Assembly: GCF_014349235.1 (NCBI RefSeq)
Contig: NZ_JACSOH010000012.1
Location: 62,001-126,000 of the forward strand
Length of the DNA: 64,000 nt
From: Cytophaga sp. FL35
Lineage (GTDB): Bacteria > Bacteroidota > Bacteroidia > Flavobacteriales > Flavobacteriaceae
Reading direction: 5' to 3'
Positions 56,436 through 64,000 of this stretch are shown here, piece after piece. Both the position numbers and the translations under genes were made by a program. Positions within the stretch are counted from its first letter, which is position 1, and every line of letters begins with the position of its first letter. A model generated the notes under the pieces. The model made no database searches. It saw only the letters and a list, made by a program, of their open reading frames with translations, and was not told the DNA's origin.

Positions 56436-58835
56436 GTGAGACATACGCTTTGCCCCTTTTTGTTTTGCTTGTTCTTTGTTATTGCAGCTTTTGCCCAAGA
56501 TGTCTCCATCTCGGGTACAGTAGAGAATGAAGACCATGAGCCTGTTTCCTATGCCAATATCATGCTGCTAAGTGTGAAGGACTCTTCCTTGGTTGATGGT
56601 GGACTTACAAATGAAAATGGTGAGTTTGTGCTCAAAAACATCTTAGCGGGAAATTATATCTTAAAAGCTTCTTACCTTGAAAATGAGTCGGTTGCGCAAT
56701 CGATTTCCGTATCGTCGGACCTCAATATTGGCGTACTTCAAATTTCATTGGAGTCCAAACTGGATGAAGTGGTTGTAACAGGGAACAAACCAAGAATCGA
56801 CAGAAAAGTAGACCGTCTGGTATATTCCATTGAGAATACGGCCGTTCAAGATCAGCAGATTTGGGAGGTTTTAAAGAACACGCCCGGTGTTTTAATTATA
56901 AACAACCAACTGAGCGTTAACGGAAGTAGACAGGTTGGTGTGCTTATCAACGGCAGAAAAGTTCATATCCCAGCCAGGGACCTCATTAACCTTTTATCCG
57001 GCACCTCTGCCAGTAATGTTGAATCTATTGAGGTAATAACCGTGCCCCCTGCCAAATACAGTGCAGAAGACCACGCACTTATTAATCTAAAAATGAAAAA
57101 GAATCTCATAGCAGGGTATAACGGAGCCATCTACAATAGGTATGCACAGGCAGTATTGCCCAAACATACGGTGGGAATGGAGCATTATTTTAAAGGGAAA
57201 AAAATTGATTTCTCTTTCAATTATAGCTTTAGACATGATAGAAATATAAAGCGCTATCAAGACATCACCAATTTCTTGGGTACTGCCGAAGAATCAGAAA
57301 CATGGACAGCGAATCAAGAATTTATTAGAAAGCAAAAACAGCATAATCTTTCGGCTTTCTTGGACTATGAACTTAATGGGAACAGTAAAATTAGTCTGTC
57401 CGTCATGTCCTTATATATTCCCAAAGCGCGAAGAACCTATGATACGAAGACAGAAATTGTGGGCGATAGCCTATTTTCAGGATTTGATACGGATATTTTG
57501 GGAAGTTCAGATCTAATCAACACTTCCTATTACATCGACTATGAGCAAAAATTGAATGAAAAAGGGGCACAATTATCTGTTAATGGCCACTATACTTTCT
57601 ACGATAAAAATGCTGCTCAAGCATTGACCTCTAATTTCTTTGATTTGGAAAACAAAGTTGCCCAAGCCAACGATTTTACCATTAACACGGAACAGTATAT
57701 CAACATCTACAGCTTACAGACAGATTACTCATCGCCTTGGGGCCAAAAAATGAAGTGGGAAACCGGTTTAAAGTATGCCAATATTGAGTCTAAGAATTTA
57801 GTCTTACAAAGAGGTTTTGATCTGGAAACACCTGGAATAGACCCACAGGAAGCAGGAAACTTTTCTTATAACGAGTCTATTTATGCAGGCTACCTTTCCG
57901 CAAATGGCAAGTGGGATGCATTAAGCATAAAAATGGGGCTTAGAGCAGAACATACCGAAACACAAGGAAGCTGGAATTTGGGCGCAAGCGCTACAAAAAA
58001 CAGCTATTTTAAACTCTTCCCTTCTGCCTCCCTAAAATATACTCCCAATAACAATCATAGTTTTAACATTTACTATTTTAGACGGATTACCAGGCCCAGA
58101 TATGCCAACATTAATCCGTTTCAAATATTCCAGAGCAATTTCTCTACCGTTGAGGGCAATCCTAATTTATTGCCCTCTACCAACAGTTATATTGCCTCAG
58201 GTTATACATTAAAAAAGAAATATACCATTGAACTTTTTTATAAAAACGCCAACAATAGTTTGGGGCAACTTGTTTTTCAGAACAACGAATTAAATTGGCT
58301 TCGATTTGTGAATACCAACATAGATAGGGATTTTGCATATGGAATGGATTTTATAGTCAACCGGGATTTTACCAAATTTTGGGATTTCTACCTATTATCC
58401 AGTTTTTACCAGCGCACTATTCAATTTACAGATCTGGAGTCTGGCCTACTAGTAAAAAATGACCAGTTTAGCTGGTTTATGAGGGCAAACAATAACTTTA
58501 CGTTCCTGGCGGATAAATCACTTACGGCCAACCTTAGCTATCGTTGGTTTGCACCCGCAATAAGAAAAAACTCCTCGTATGAAGGGTATGGCGCCTTGGA
58601 TTTTTCGCTTAGAAAATCCCTTTTTGATAACAAGGCAAGTCTTAGCCTTGGTCTGGATGATATCTTTAACCAAGGAAATGTTTTTAGCTCCCGTAACTAT
58701 CTGGACCAAAATGGAAGCTCTTTCCAGCGAACGGAAAATAGGTTATTTACCGTTGGGTTCAGATATAAATTTGGTAATTCCAAAATCAGAAGTAATAAAA
58801 AATACAAACGGGTAGAAGAAAGGAATAGGTTGTAA
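56436..58835 (+). CDS. TonB-dependent receptor, outer-membrane beta-barrel family
   Basis: A 799-residue protein starting at GTG with a signal peptide ending AFAQ. It has the same plan as the receptor at 21933: a CarboxypepD_reg-like domain (ISGTVENEDHEPVSYANIML), a plug with LKNTPGVLIIN and NGSRQVGVLINGRKVH, and a barrel of the OMP_b-brl_3 type without SusD. The last residues are basic (KYKRVEERNRL) instead of the usual aromatic end. Ligand unknown. It stands between lepA and dusB and has a very good promoter. Confidence 0.87.
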   Translation: MRHTLCPFLFCLFFVIAAFAQDVSISGTVENEDHEPVSYANIMLLSVKDSSLVDGGLTNENGEFVLKNILAGNYILKASYLENESVAQSISVSSDLNIGVLQISLESKLDEVVVTGNKPRIDRKVDRLVYSIENTAVQDQQIWEVLKNTPGVLIINNQLSVNGSRQVGVLINGRKVHIPARDLINLLSGTSASNVESIEVITVPPAKYSAEDHALINLKMKKNLIAGYNGAIYNRYAQAVLPKHTVGMEHYFKGKKIDFSFNYSFRHDRNIKRYQDITNFLGTAEESETWTANQEFIRKQKQHNLSAFLDYELNGNSKISLSVMSLYIPKARRTYDTKTEIVGDSLFSGFDTDILGSSDLINTSYYIDYEQKLNEKGAQLSVNGHYTFYDKNAAQALTSNFFDLENKVAQANDFTINTEQYINIYSLQTDYSSPWGQKMKWETGLKYANIESKNLVLQRGFDLETPGIDPQEAGNFSYNESIYAGYLSANGKWDALSIKMGLRAEHTETQGSWNLGASATKNSYFKLFPSASLKYTPNNNHSFNIYYFRRITRPRYANINPFQIFQSNFSTVEGNPNLLPSTNSYIASGYTLKKKYTIELFYKNANNSLGQLVFQNNELNWLRFVNTNIDRDFAYGMDFIVNRDFTKFWDFYLLSSFYQRTIQFTDLESGLLVKNDQFSWFMRANNNFTFLADKSLTANLSYRWFAPAIRKNSSYEGYGALDFSLRKSLFDNKASLSLGLDDIFNQGNVFSSRNYLDQNGSSFQRTENRLFTVGFRYKFGNSKIRSNKKYKRVEERNRL

Positions 58836-58902
58836 ACTACTTCTCATTTCATAAATTTAGCTAAGACAATTACTTGATTACCTGCTATCCGCGGAAATTA
58901 TG

Positions 58903-58910
58903 TAATTTTG
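58903..58910 (+). promoter_or_regulatory. Candidate -7 element for dusB
   Basis: TAATTTTG, exact to TAnnTTTG. It argues against a TTG start at 58908 and for the ATG at 58935. The nearest TTG upstream is 26 bases away, longer than usual. Confidence 0.4.
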
Positions 58911-58934
58911 CCATCCCAAAAAAAGAAGAAAGCT

Positions 58935-59930
58935 ATGCCCAAGATTGGTGATATACAATTGCCTGATTTTCCGCTATTATTGGCGCCTATGGAAGATGTA
59001 AGCGACCCTCCGTTTCGCGCATTGTGCAAGGAAAATGGTGCTGATGTTGTGTATACGGAATTCATTTCTTCTGAAGGACTTATTCGTGATGCGGCAAAAA
59101 GTGTCATGAAACTGGATATATACGAAAAGGAGCGCCCTGTAGGAATCCAGATTTTTGGAGCTAATTTAGATTCCATGCTTCAATCTGTTGATATTGTTGA
59201 AAAGTCCAATCCTGATATTATTGACATCAATTTTGGCTGCCCTGTTAAAAAGGTAGTGAGTAAAGGTGCTGGCGCCGGAATATTAAAGGATATTGACCTT
59301 ATGGTATCTTTGACCAAGGCCATGGTAGAACGTACCAAATTGCCCATTACTGTTAAGACCCGCTTGGGTTGGGATGAAAACTCCATTAAAATAGTAGAGG
59401 TAGCCGAAAAGTTACAGGATGTGGGGTGTAAAGCGATTGCCATACATGGCCGCACCCGTGCACAAATGTACAAGGGTAGTGCAAATTGGGAACCCATTGC
59501 CGCAGTGAAAAACAATCCTAGAATGCATATTCCCGTTTTTGGAAATGGTGATGTAGACACCCCGGAAGCTGCCGTTAAAATGCGAGATGATTTTGGTTTG
59601 GACGGAGCCATGATAGGTCGCGCAAGTATTGGTTATCCTTGGTTTTTTAATGAGGTAAAACATTATTTTAAGACTGGGGAACATCTGGCACCTCCCACCA
59701 TGGAAGAACGGGTAGATGCCGCTAGAAGGCATTTACAAATGTCGATTGATTGGAAAGGGGAAAAATTAGGCGTCTTTGAAACCCGCAGGCATTATACCAA
59801 CTATTTTAAGGGGATTCCCAATTTTAAGGAATATCGTATGAAAATGGTTACCAGCGATGATGCTGCAGATGTTTTTGCAGCTTTTGACGAAGCGCTTGAA
59901 AAATTTGGCGATTATGAATTTAGCCACTAA
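58935..59930 (+). CDS. dusB: tRNA-dihydrouridine synthase
   Basis: A 331-residue flavoenzyme that reduces uridine to dihydrouridine in tRNA. The start MPKIGDIQLPDFPLLLAPM leads into the FMN barrel; LAPMEDVSDPPFRAL is the Dus signature and the active-site Cys is in NFGCPVKKV. The QIFG, HGRTRAQMYKG and GNGDV blocks complete the FMN site. Its stop shares bases with that of the convergent permease gene. Confidence 0.95.
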   Translation: MPKIGDIQLPDFPLLLAPMEDVSDPPFRALCKENGADVVYTEFISSEGLIRDAAKSVMKLDIYEKERPVGIQIFGANLDSMLQSVDIVEKSNPDIIDINFGCPVKKVVSKGAGAGILKDIDLMVSLTKAMVERTKLPITVKTRLGWDENSIKIVEVAEKLQDVGCKAIAIHGRTRAQMYKGSANWEPIAAVKNNPRMHIPVFGNGDVDTPEAAVKMRDDFGLDGAMIGRASIGYPWFFNEVKHYFKTGEHLAPPTMEERVDAARRHLQMSIDWKGEKLGVFETRRHYTNYFKGIPNFKEYRMKMVTSDDAADVFAAFDEALEKFGDYEFSH

Positions 59931-61117
59931 GTAGACGCTATCAATTTTTTAGTGATCCTACTACTTGCAATTTTAGATGCAATTACCCCTAATATTAATA
60001 TGGTCGCCAATACAATAACCACATTGATCCATTGATACTCCACAGGATAGGGCAAACTGGGAGTTATTTTTAGCCACTCAAATGCTAATTGGGACCAAAT
60101 AAGTAAAGAGCCTATAACTACTCCAATAAATCCTCCAACTCCGGTAACAAGCAGACCTTGAACAAAAAAGATGGACCGCAATTTTTTAACGGTTGTTCCT
60201 AAATTATATAAAGTTTTCAGGTTCTGTTGTTTGTCCAATACCATCATAATAATGGCTCCCACCACATTGAAAAGGGCAATGATAAGTACCAGGGTAAAAA
60301 TGAGATAGGTGGCCAAGTTTTCGGTATTTAACATTCGGTGCAAGGTGCTATTGAGTTCCTGCCTGTCCAAAACCCGCACCTCATTTCCTAAAATATCGGA
60401 AATGTTCTTTTTTACAGAAATTACATCCGCACCCTCACGTAATTTAAAGCCGACCCCAGACACCTCACGGTCCGTTCTTTCCAACAGGTTTTGCACCGAG
60501 GGTAAATCGGCAAACACGTATTTTTTATCCAGATTTTCCTCAACACCAAATACGCCGCTTATAAAATAGGGTTTGGTCTTTAAGTCATTTAGGGAGAGTG
60601 AACCCTTTCCCGGTTTAAGGGCCATTACTACTAAGGCACTTTGGTTAACGGACAGGCCAAGAATATTAATCACCCCAATACCGGCAACAGCTTCCTCTTC
60701 GTTTATTCGCCAATTACCGTAGAGAACGGTACTGTCCATTTCTGTTACACGGGTATAATTGGTATCTACACCCTTTATAAATGCAATGTGACTTTTTCCT
60801 TGAAATTTTAAATATACTTTTTCCTCTAGCTCTTTGGTGTAACTTGCCACATCATCCAATTGATTTAATTTGGCCTCCTGATCCTCACTTAAAGTAAAAA
60901 CTTTACCCTGAACTGGTTGTGCCTTTAAATCCGGATCAAAAGTATTGCTAAACTGAAGACTAAAACCCTTTAAACCTGCAAAACCCGACAGTACTATAAA
61001 TAATGCAGCAGAGCCAATAACGATTACCAAAAAGGTAATTAAGTTGATGATATTGATGGCATTCTGACTACTCTTGGAGCGTACGTAGCGCTTAGCGATG
61101 TACAGCGGAAAGTTCAA
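59927..61117 (-). CDS. FtsX-type ABC permease (LolC/LolE-like)
   Basis: A 396-residue permease with four membrane segments: one near 22-45, then three in the last 130 residues (about 265-390). The large extracytoplasmic loop in between is of the MacB/LolC type. The start MNFPLYIAKRYVRSKSSQNAINII is the usual amphipathic entry of LolC/E proteins, which extract lipoproteins from the inner membrane. No ATPase gene is adjacent. It follows rbfA by two bases, the common rbfA-permease pair of flavobacteria. Confidence 0.88.
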   Translation of the reverse strand: MNFPLYIAKRYVRSKSSQNAINIINLITFLVIVIGSAALFIVLSGFAGLKGFSLQFSNTFDPDLKAQPVQGKVFTLSEDQEAKLNQLDDVASYTKELEEKVYLKFQGKSHIAFIKGVDTNYTRVTEMDSTVLYGNWRINEEEAVAGIGVINILGLSVNQSALVVMALKPGKGSLSLNDLKTKPYFISGVFGVEENLDKKYVFADLPSVQNLLERTDREVSGVGFKLREGADVISVKKNISDILGNEVRVLDRQELNSTLHRMLNTENLATYLIFTLVLIIALFNVVGAIIMMVLDKQQNLKTLYNLGTTVKKLRSIFFVQGLLVTGVGGFIGVVIGSLLIWSQLAFEWLKITPSLPYPVEYQWINVVIVLATILILGVIASKIASSRITKKLIAST

Positions 61118-61119
61118 TC

Positions 61120-61512
61120 CTATATTTTTTTTCTTTTCTCCAATAATTCCCTGTTCTGTATGGGATCATCCTTTCCCTTTAGGGATTTTTCAATATTGTC
61201 CATATACTCTATAGAATCATCCAAGTAAAAGAGCAGTTCGGGTACCCGGCGCAATTGGTTTCGGGTTCTTTGGGCAAGCTCATGCTTGATTAGAGGTTGG
61301 TTGGATTTTATCCCTTCCATTAGCTCTGTAACCTGTTTGTTGGGAAATATACTTATATAGACCTTTGCAATTGATAAGTCCGTAGTTACTTTTACTTTGG
61401 TTACGGAAATCAATGTACCCTGCAATCCTCCATCTTTTGCGGCACGCTGAAGAATATCAACAATATCCTCTTGTATAACACCCGCTATTTTTTTCTGTCT
61501 TTGTGTTTCCAT
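61120..61512 (-). CDS. rbfA: 30S ribosome-binding factor A
   Basis: A 130-residue KH-like maturation factor for the 30S subunit. METQRQKKIAGVIQEDIVDIL and the SITKVKVTTDLSIAKVYIS-type strand are the family pattern. A leftward TATTTTTG element at 61517-61524 lies so close to the ATG that the message would have almost no leader. The permease gene follows by two bases. Confidence 0.95.
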   Translation of the reverse strand: METQRQKKIAGVIQEDIVDILQRAAKDGGLQGTLISVTKVKVTTDLSIAKVYISIFPNKQVTELMEGIKSNQPLIKHELAQRTRNQLRRVPELLFYLDDSIEYMDNIEKSLKGKDDPIQNRELLEKRKKI

Positions 61513-61516
61513 TGGG

Positions 61517-61524
61517 CAAAAATA
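61517..61524 (-). promoter_or_regulatory. Candidate -7 element almost touching the rbfA start
   Basis: Leftward TATTTTTG ends four bases before the ATG. If used, transcription would begin at or just inside the start codon and give a leaderless message; otherwise the real promoter is elsewhere. Confidence 0.3.
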
Positions 61525-61575
61525 CGCAGAATTAAATGTAAATTAGGAAGATATGACCTTACAGCATAAAATATA

Positions 61576-61995
61576 ATGGCAAATGTGAAAAAAATAGAGC
61601 ATGTAGGTATTGCTGTCAATGACTTGGAGAAGGCCAATGAGGTTTACCGTAAGATATTGGGGGTTTCCCATTATAAAATAGAAGAAGTATACTCAGAGGG
61701 AGTCCTTACCTCCTTTTTTAAAACGGGGGATAGTAAAGTTGAGCTGTTGCAAGCTACCCATAACCAGGGCCCTATATCCAAATTCGTAGAACAAAGGGGT
61801 GAAGGAATTCACCATATTGCTTTTTTGGTAACCGATATCCACAAGGAAATTATCCGATTAAAAAAGGAAGGGTTTGATATCATCGATGACTCCCCCAAAA
61901 AAGGAGCAGATAATAAATTGGTAGCCTTTGTTCACCCAAAATCCTGCAACGGGGTACTGATAGAGCTTTGTCAAGAAATTAAAAATGACGAATAA
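61576..61995 (+). CDS. mce: Methylmalonyl-CoA epimerase
   Basis: A 139-residue VOC-fold enzyme that interconverts the (R) and (S) forms of methylmalonyl-CoA. The metal ligands are His in KIEHVGIAVND, Glu in DSKVELLQAT, His in EGIHHIAFLVTD and Glu at the C-terminal VLIELCQE. Length is standard. Its partner mutase is not in the window. It is divergent from rbfA. Confidence 0.93.
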   Translation: MANVKKIEHVGIAVNDLEKANEVYRKILGVSHYKIEEVYSEGVLTSFFKTGDSKVELLQATHNQGPISKFVEQRGEGIHHIAFLVTDIHKEIIRLKKEGFDIIDDSPKKGADNKLVAFVHPKSCNGVLIELCQEIKNDE

Positions 61996-62028
61996 ATCTC
62001 TCTTTTTTATAGAAACGAAGAACAAAAT

Positions 62029-62059
62029 TTTGCGTAGTTGCCGTTTATACTTAAATTTG
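62029..62059 (+). promoter_or_regulatory. Promoter of the CAU tRNA gene
   Basis: TTTG (62029-62032), 19 bases, then TAAATTTG (62052-62059): a full Bacteroidota -33/-7 pair. The expected start near 62066 leaves a 5' leader of about 46 bases. Confidence 0.7.
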
Positions 62060-62111
62060 CGCTCATTTTCTGCCATAGTCCATCTATGGCGATGACATTT
62101 TGAAAAAGACC

Positions 62112-62185
62112 GGTCCTATAGCTCAGTTGGTTAGAGCACCTGACTCATAATCAGGTGGTCCCTGGTTCGAGCCCAGGTGGGACCA
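62112..62185 (+). tRNA. tRNA with CAU anticodon (isoleucine-2 or elongator methionine)
   Basis: A complete 74-base cloverleaf. Acceptor stem GGTCCTA pairs with TGGGACC (one G-T), D arm GCTC/GAGC, anticodon arm CCTGA-CTCATAA-TCAGG with anticodon CAT, T arm CCTGG-TTCGAGC-CCAGG, discriminator A. CCA is not encoded. A CAU anticodon reads Met, but C4-G69 and C5-G68 in the acceptor match the TilS identity of tRNA-Ile2 (CAU changed to lysidine-AU). The C27-G43 pair is less typical, so the call stays open between the two, leaning to Ile2. Confidence 0.93.
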
Positions 62186-62198
62186 CAGTCGCAACGAC

Positions 62199-62234
62199 AA
62201 GCCTTTCGAGAAATCGAGAGGCTTTCTTGTTTTG
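62199..62234 (+). terminator. Terminator after the tRNA
   Basis: Arms AAGCCTTTCG and CGAGAGGCTT (one mismatch) with a short loop are followed by TTTCTTGTTTT. It begins 14 bases past the tRNA and would end its transcript. Confidence 0.75.
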
Positions 62235-62289
62235 AGGGGTACGAACAGACTATATCTATTGGCTATAACTTGAGATACTATGTATATTT

Positions 62290-63873
62290 TTAATCTTCAG
62301 TAACCTTGCTTCCCCACCAGTCATTATTTGGGCTGAAGTTTGGATCTAAAAAATCAAGCCGTTCCTTTTCTAGTTCCGGCAGTCTTTTTTCGACTGTATT
62401 TTTAAATCTTTGAATTGCTAATTCATCATTATATTTATTATCAGGATTAGGATAATTCGCTCCAACTTCTTCCAGCCAGTTTAATAGTGTATTGCTAAGA
62501 CTTTTAGCCAACTCTTGATTTTGATTATAAACATTGTTCCGTTCACCAGGATCGTTAATCAGATTGTAAAGCTCTTCACTATCGTCCTCCCAATAATGTA
62601 TTAGTTTCCATTTACCTTCACGAATAATAGATGACGGATTACCGCCCTGATTACCGTAATGGGGGTAGTGCCAAAAGAGTGGACGCGGTACATTAATCTT
62701 CTTTCCTTCTAGTAGAGGTCTTAGACTCAGCCCATCCATATGTTGCTCGGGCAGTAAATCAATATTCGCTAAGTCAAGGAGGGTAGGAAAAAAATCGGCA
62801 CCTGTAACTGGGAAATCAATTTCTTTTGACTGTTTTAACCAAGGCACTTTGATAAAATAAGGTTCACGAATGCCTCCTTCCCATTGATATCCCTTCCCAC
62901 CCCTTAAGGGCAAATTGGAAGTTGAAAAAGAATCTCCCGAGGCCACACCTCCATTATCGGAAGTGAAGACGACAATAGTGTTCTCTTCAAGGCCATTGGC
63001 TTTTAACGCATCCAGAACTACACCAACGGCATCATCCATACATTCCACAAGTCCGGCATAGATAGGATTGTCCTGCACCTGTCGACTGGGAAGTACGCGT
63101 TCCATCTTAAATCCGCTTTGGGTTATACCCTGATTTGCGGCTTTTTCACGGTATTTTGCCCACTTCTCTTTTGATGTCTGAATAGGGCCGTGCACGGCGT
63201 AAAACGACAAAAAGGCAAAGAAGGTGGTATCCTTGTGTTGCGCTATAAAATCTGCGGTTTCCTGTGCCAAACGCACGGTCAAGTTCTCCCCTTTTTCCCT
63301 GTTTGACAGTTTAGGGTTGTTCCAAGGTGAAAAATAACCACCTATCGGACTTCCCTTGTCCCAGCCCCCTATATTGATATCAAAACCATGATCTTCGGGA
63401 TAATTTCCTTCGTCCCCTAAATGCCATTTGCCCGAAAAAAAGGTGATGTATCCATTGGCCTTGAATGCTTCTGCAATGGATATATCTGATTTGGGCAAGG
63501 CATGCTTATATTCAGCGGGCAACAATTTATCATGCCGACCATGTTCTCTCCAATCTGTTCCAGATTTGGCCCCAATCCAATCGGTTATCCCGTGCCTGGC
63601 GGTAAATTTACCGGTCATTATACTGGCGCGGGAAGGGCTGCATACCCTACTGGCCGCATAGCCTTGAGTGAATACCACCCCCTCATCGGCGATGCGGTCG
63701 ACGTTTGGGGTTTCGTAGTAGGTGCTTCCCGTTGCGCTGAGGTCGTTGAGGCCTAAGTCATCAACTAGAATGAACAGGATGTTGGGTTTTTTGTCAACCA
63801 ATTCTTTCTGTGGCTGCTTGCAGGCAAAAACCGATAAACCTAGAATGGCAAGTACTAAGAGTCTTTTTTTCAT
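62290..63873 (-). CDS. S1-family sulfatase lipoprotein
   Basis: A 527-residue arylsulfatase-type enzyme with a lipobox FAC (Cys18) after a short signal peptide. The formylglycine site is Cys78 in CSPSRASIMTG. The metal ligands are in LVDDLGLND and FTSDNGGVAS, and the conserved RHGITDW and KWHLGDEG blocks are present. It removes sulfate from a polysaccharide in the periplasm. A SusD-like gene lies just upstream in the same direction, so it belongs to a polysaccharide-utilisation locus. Which sulfated glycan is not visible. Confidence 0.95.
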   Translation of the reverse strand: MKKRLLVLAILGLSVFACKQPQKELVDKKPNILFILVDDLGLNDLSATGSTYYETPNVDRIADEGVVFTQGYAASRVCSPSRASIMTGKFTARHGITDWIGAKSGTDWREHGRHDKLLPAEYKHALPKSDISIAEAFKANGYITFFSGKWHLGDEGNYPEDHGFDINIGGWDKGSPIGGYFSPWNNPKLSNREKGENLTVRLAQETADFIAQHKDTTFFAFLSFYAVHGPIQTSKEKWAKYREKAANQGITQSGFKMERVLPSRQVQDNPIYAGLVECMDDAVGVVLDALKANGLEENTIVVFTSDNGGVASGDSFSTSNLPLRGGKGYQWEGGIREPYFIKVPWLKQSKEIDFPVTGADFFPTLLDLANIDLLPEQHMDGLSLRPLLEGKKINVPRPLFWHYPHYGNQGGNPSSIIREGKWKLIHYWEDDSEELYNLINDPGERNNVYNQNQELAKSLSNTLLNWLEEVGANYPNPDNKYNDELAIQRFKNTVEKRLPELEKERLDFLDPNFSPNNDWWGSKVTED

Positions 63874-63898
63874 AAAGTTATCTGAAGTTTATGGAAAA

Positions 63899-63919
63899 CC
63901 ATGGGTTCAAAACCCATGG
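63899..63919 (-). terminator. Stem-loop between the SusD-like gene and the sulfatase
   Basis: CCATGGGTT, three bases, AACCCATGG: perfect 9-base arms, followed leftward by TTTT. With only a four-T run it would be a leaky terminator or processing hairpin that lowers the sulfatase level relative to the transporter genes. Confidence 0.5.
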
Positions 63920-63950
63920 CTGACAATTGGTCGGTTTACATACAAGCGTA

Positions 63951-64000
63951 TCAATATCCTGGGTTTTGACTGATACTGTTTTCGGAAATTTCGATTTCCC
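63951..64000 (-). CDS. C-terminal end of a SusD-like protein (partial)
   Basis: Read leftward from the right edge, one frame gives EIEISENSISQNPGY and a stop. SusD-type glycan-binding lipoproteins end in just this way (a NP-L-QNPGY tail). Only 15 codons are visible; the rest lies beyond the window. It is in the same direction as the sulfatase, 77 bases upstream of it, which is the order expected in a PUL. Confidence 0.65.
   Translation of the reverse strand, partial: EIEISENSISQNPGY

Noticed and set aside
63428-63973. Rightward frames opposite the sulfatase
   Set aside because: Antisense to a clear sulfatase; composition is that of a shadow frame.

Overview
The window looks like part of a chromosome of a marine Bacteroidota, most probably a member of the Flavobacteriaceae (Zobellia, Maribacter or Arenibacter are the kind of organism to expect; the genus is an inference). 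The signs are Bacteroidota-type promoter cores (TTTG then TAnnTTTG) in front of many genes, few Shine-Dalgarno sequences, CarboxypepD_reg-like TonB-dependent receptors, many lipoproteins whose lipobox ends in SC or AC, a SusD-type C-terminus, and the gene order pdxA-yceD-rpmF-fabH-accB-accC. No insertion sequence, phage, CRISPR array or rRNA operon was seen.

Layout. 0.1-7.1 kb is core metabolism: an FAD amine oxidoreductase, the fatty-acid initiation cluster (accC, accB, fabH, rpmF, yceD, pdxA, all leftward) and ribE. 7.1-12.9 kb holds an acetyltransferase-like membrane protein, a surface lipoprotein, an SSS symporter, a TauE/SafE exporter and a lipoprotein of the AGE/cellobiose 2-epimerase family. 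13.2-19.0 kb has a metzincin-like protease, then a compact leftward operon of a PLP enzyme, dgcN (DUF1611) and dgcA (enolase-superfamily epimerase). 19.0-26.8 kb is sugar use: a kelch lipoprotein, overlapping KDGal kinase and KDPGal aldolase genes, a TonB-dependent receptor and a GH92 alpha-mannosidase. 27.3-35.3 kb holds a 39-residue membrane peptide, a carboxylesterase, an SRAP protein, a PQQ dehydrogenase with a built-in cytochrome c, a fructosamine kinase, a second acetyltransferase-like protein and a DUF1080 protein. 35.4-36.3 kb is an Xre/RES toxin-antitoxin module with a clear operator. 36.5-44.3 kb has a hydrolase-TPR fusion, a VOC/SDR/SMP-30 run, a purple-acid-type phosphatase and a GH63/MGH1-like glycosidase. 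44.4-51.8 kb is a leftward run of peptidases around rnpA, headed by an MBL hydrolase and an SMP-30 lipoprotein. 52-62.2 kb holds an RCK-linked antiporter, lepA, a second receptor, dusB, a LolC/E-type permease, rbfA, methylmalonyl-CoA epimerase and a CAU tRNA. 62.3-64 kb is the edge of a polysaccharide-utilisation locus: a sulfatase behind the cut end of a SusD-like gene.

How it may work together (inference). Glycan-trimming enzymes (GH92, GH63-like, sulfatase, DUF1080) sit with sugar-oxidising enzymes (PQQ dehydrogenase, SDR, two SMP-30 lactonase-like proteins) and the lower half of a DeLey-Doudoroff route (kinase and aldolase), which would fit oxidation of aldoses to 2-keto-3-deoxy acids; no dehydratase was found here. 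The PLP-dgcN-dgcA operon points to D-glutamate or murein-peptide salvage.

The less expected points are palindromes sharing ACCC/GGGT half-sites around the yceD and fabH promoters, convergent genes that share their stop-codon bases, the PLP partner of dgcN/dgcA, the lipid-anchored 2-epimerase, the overlooked 39-residue peptide gene, and a CAU tRNA with isoleucine-2 features.
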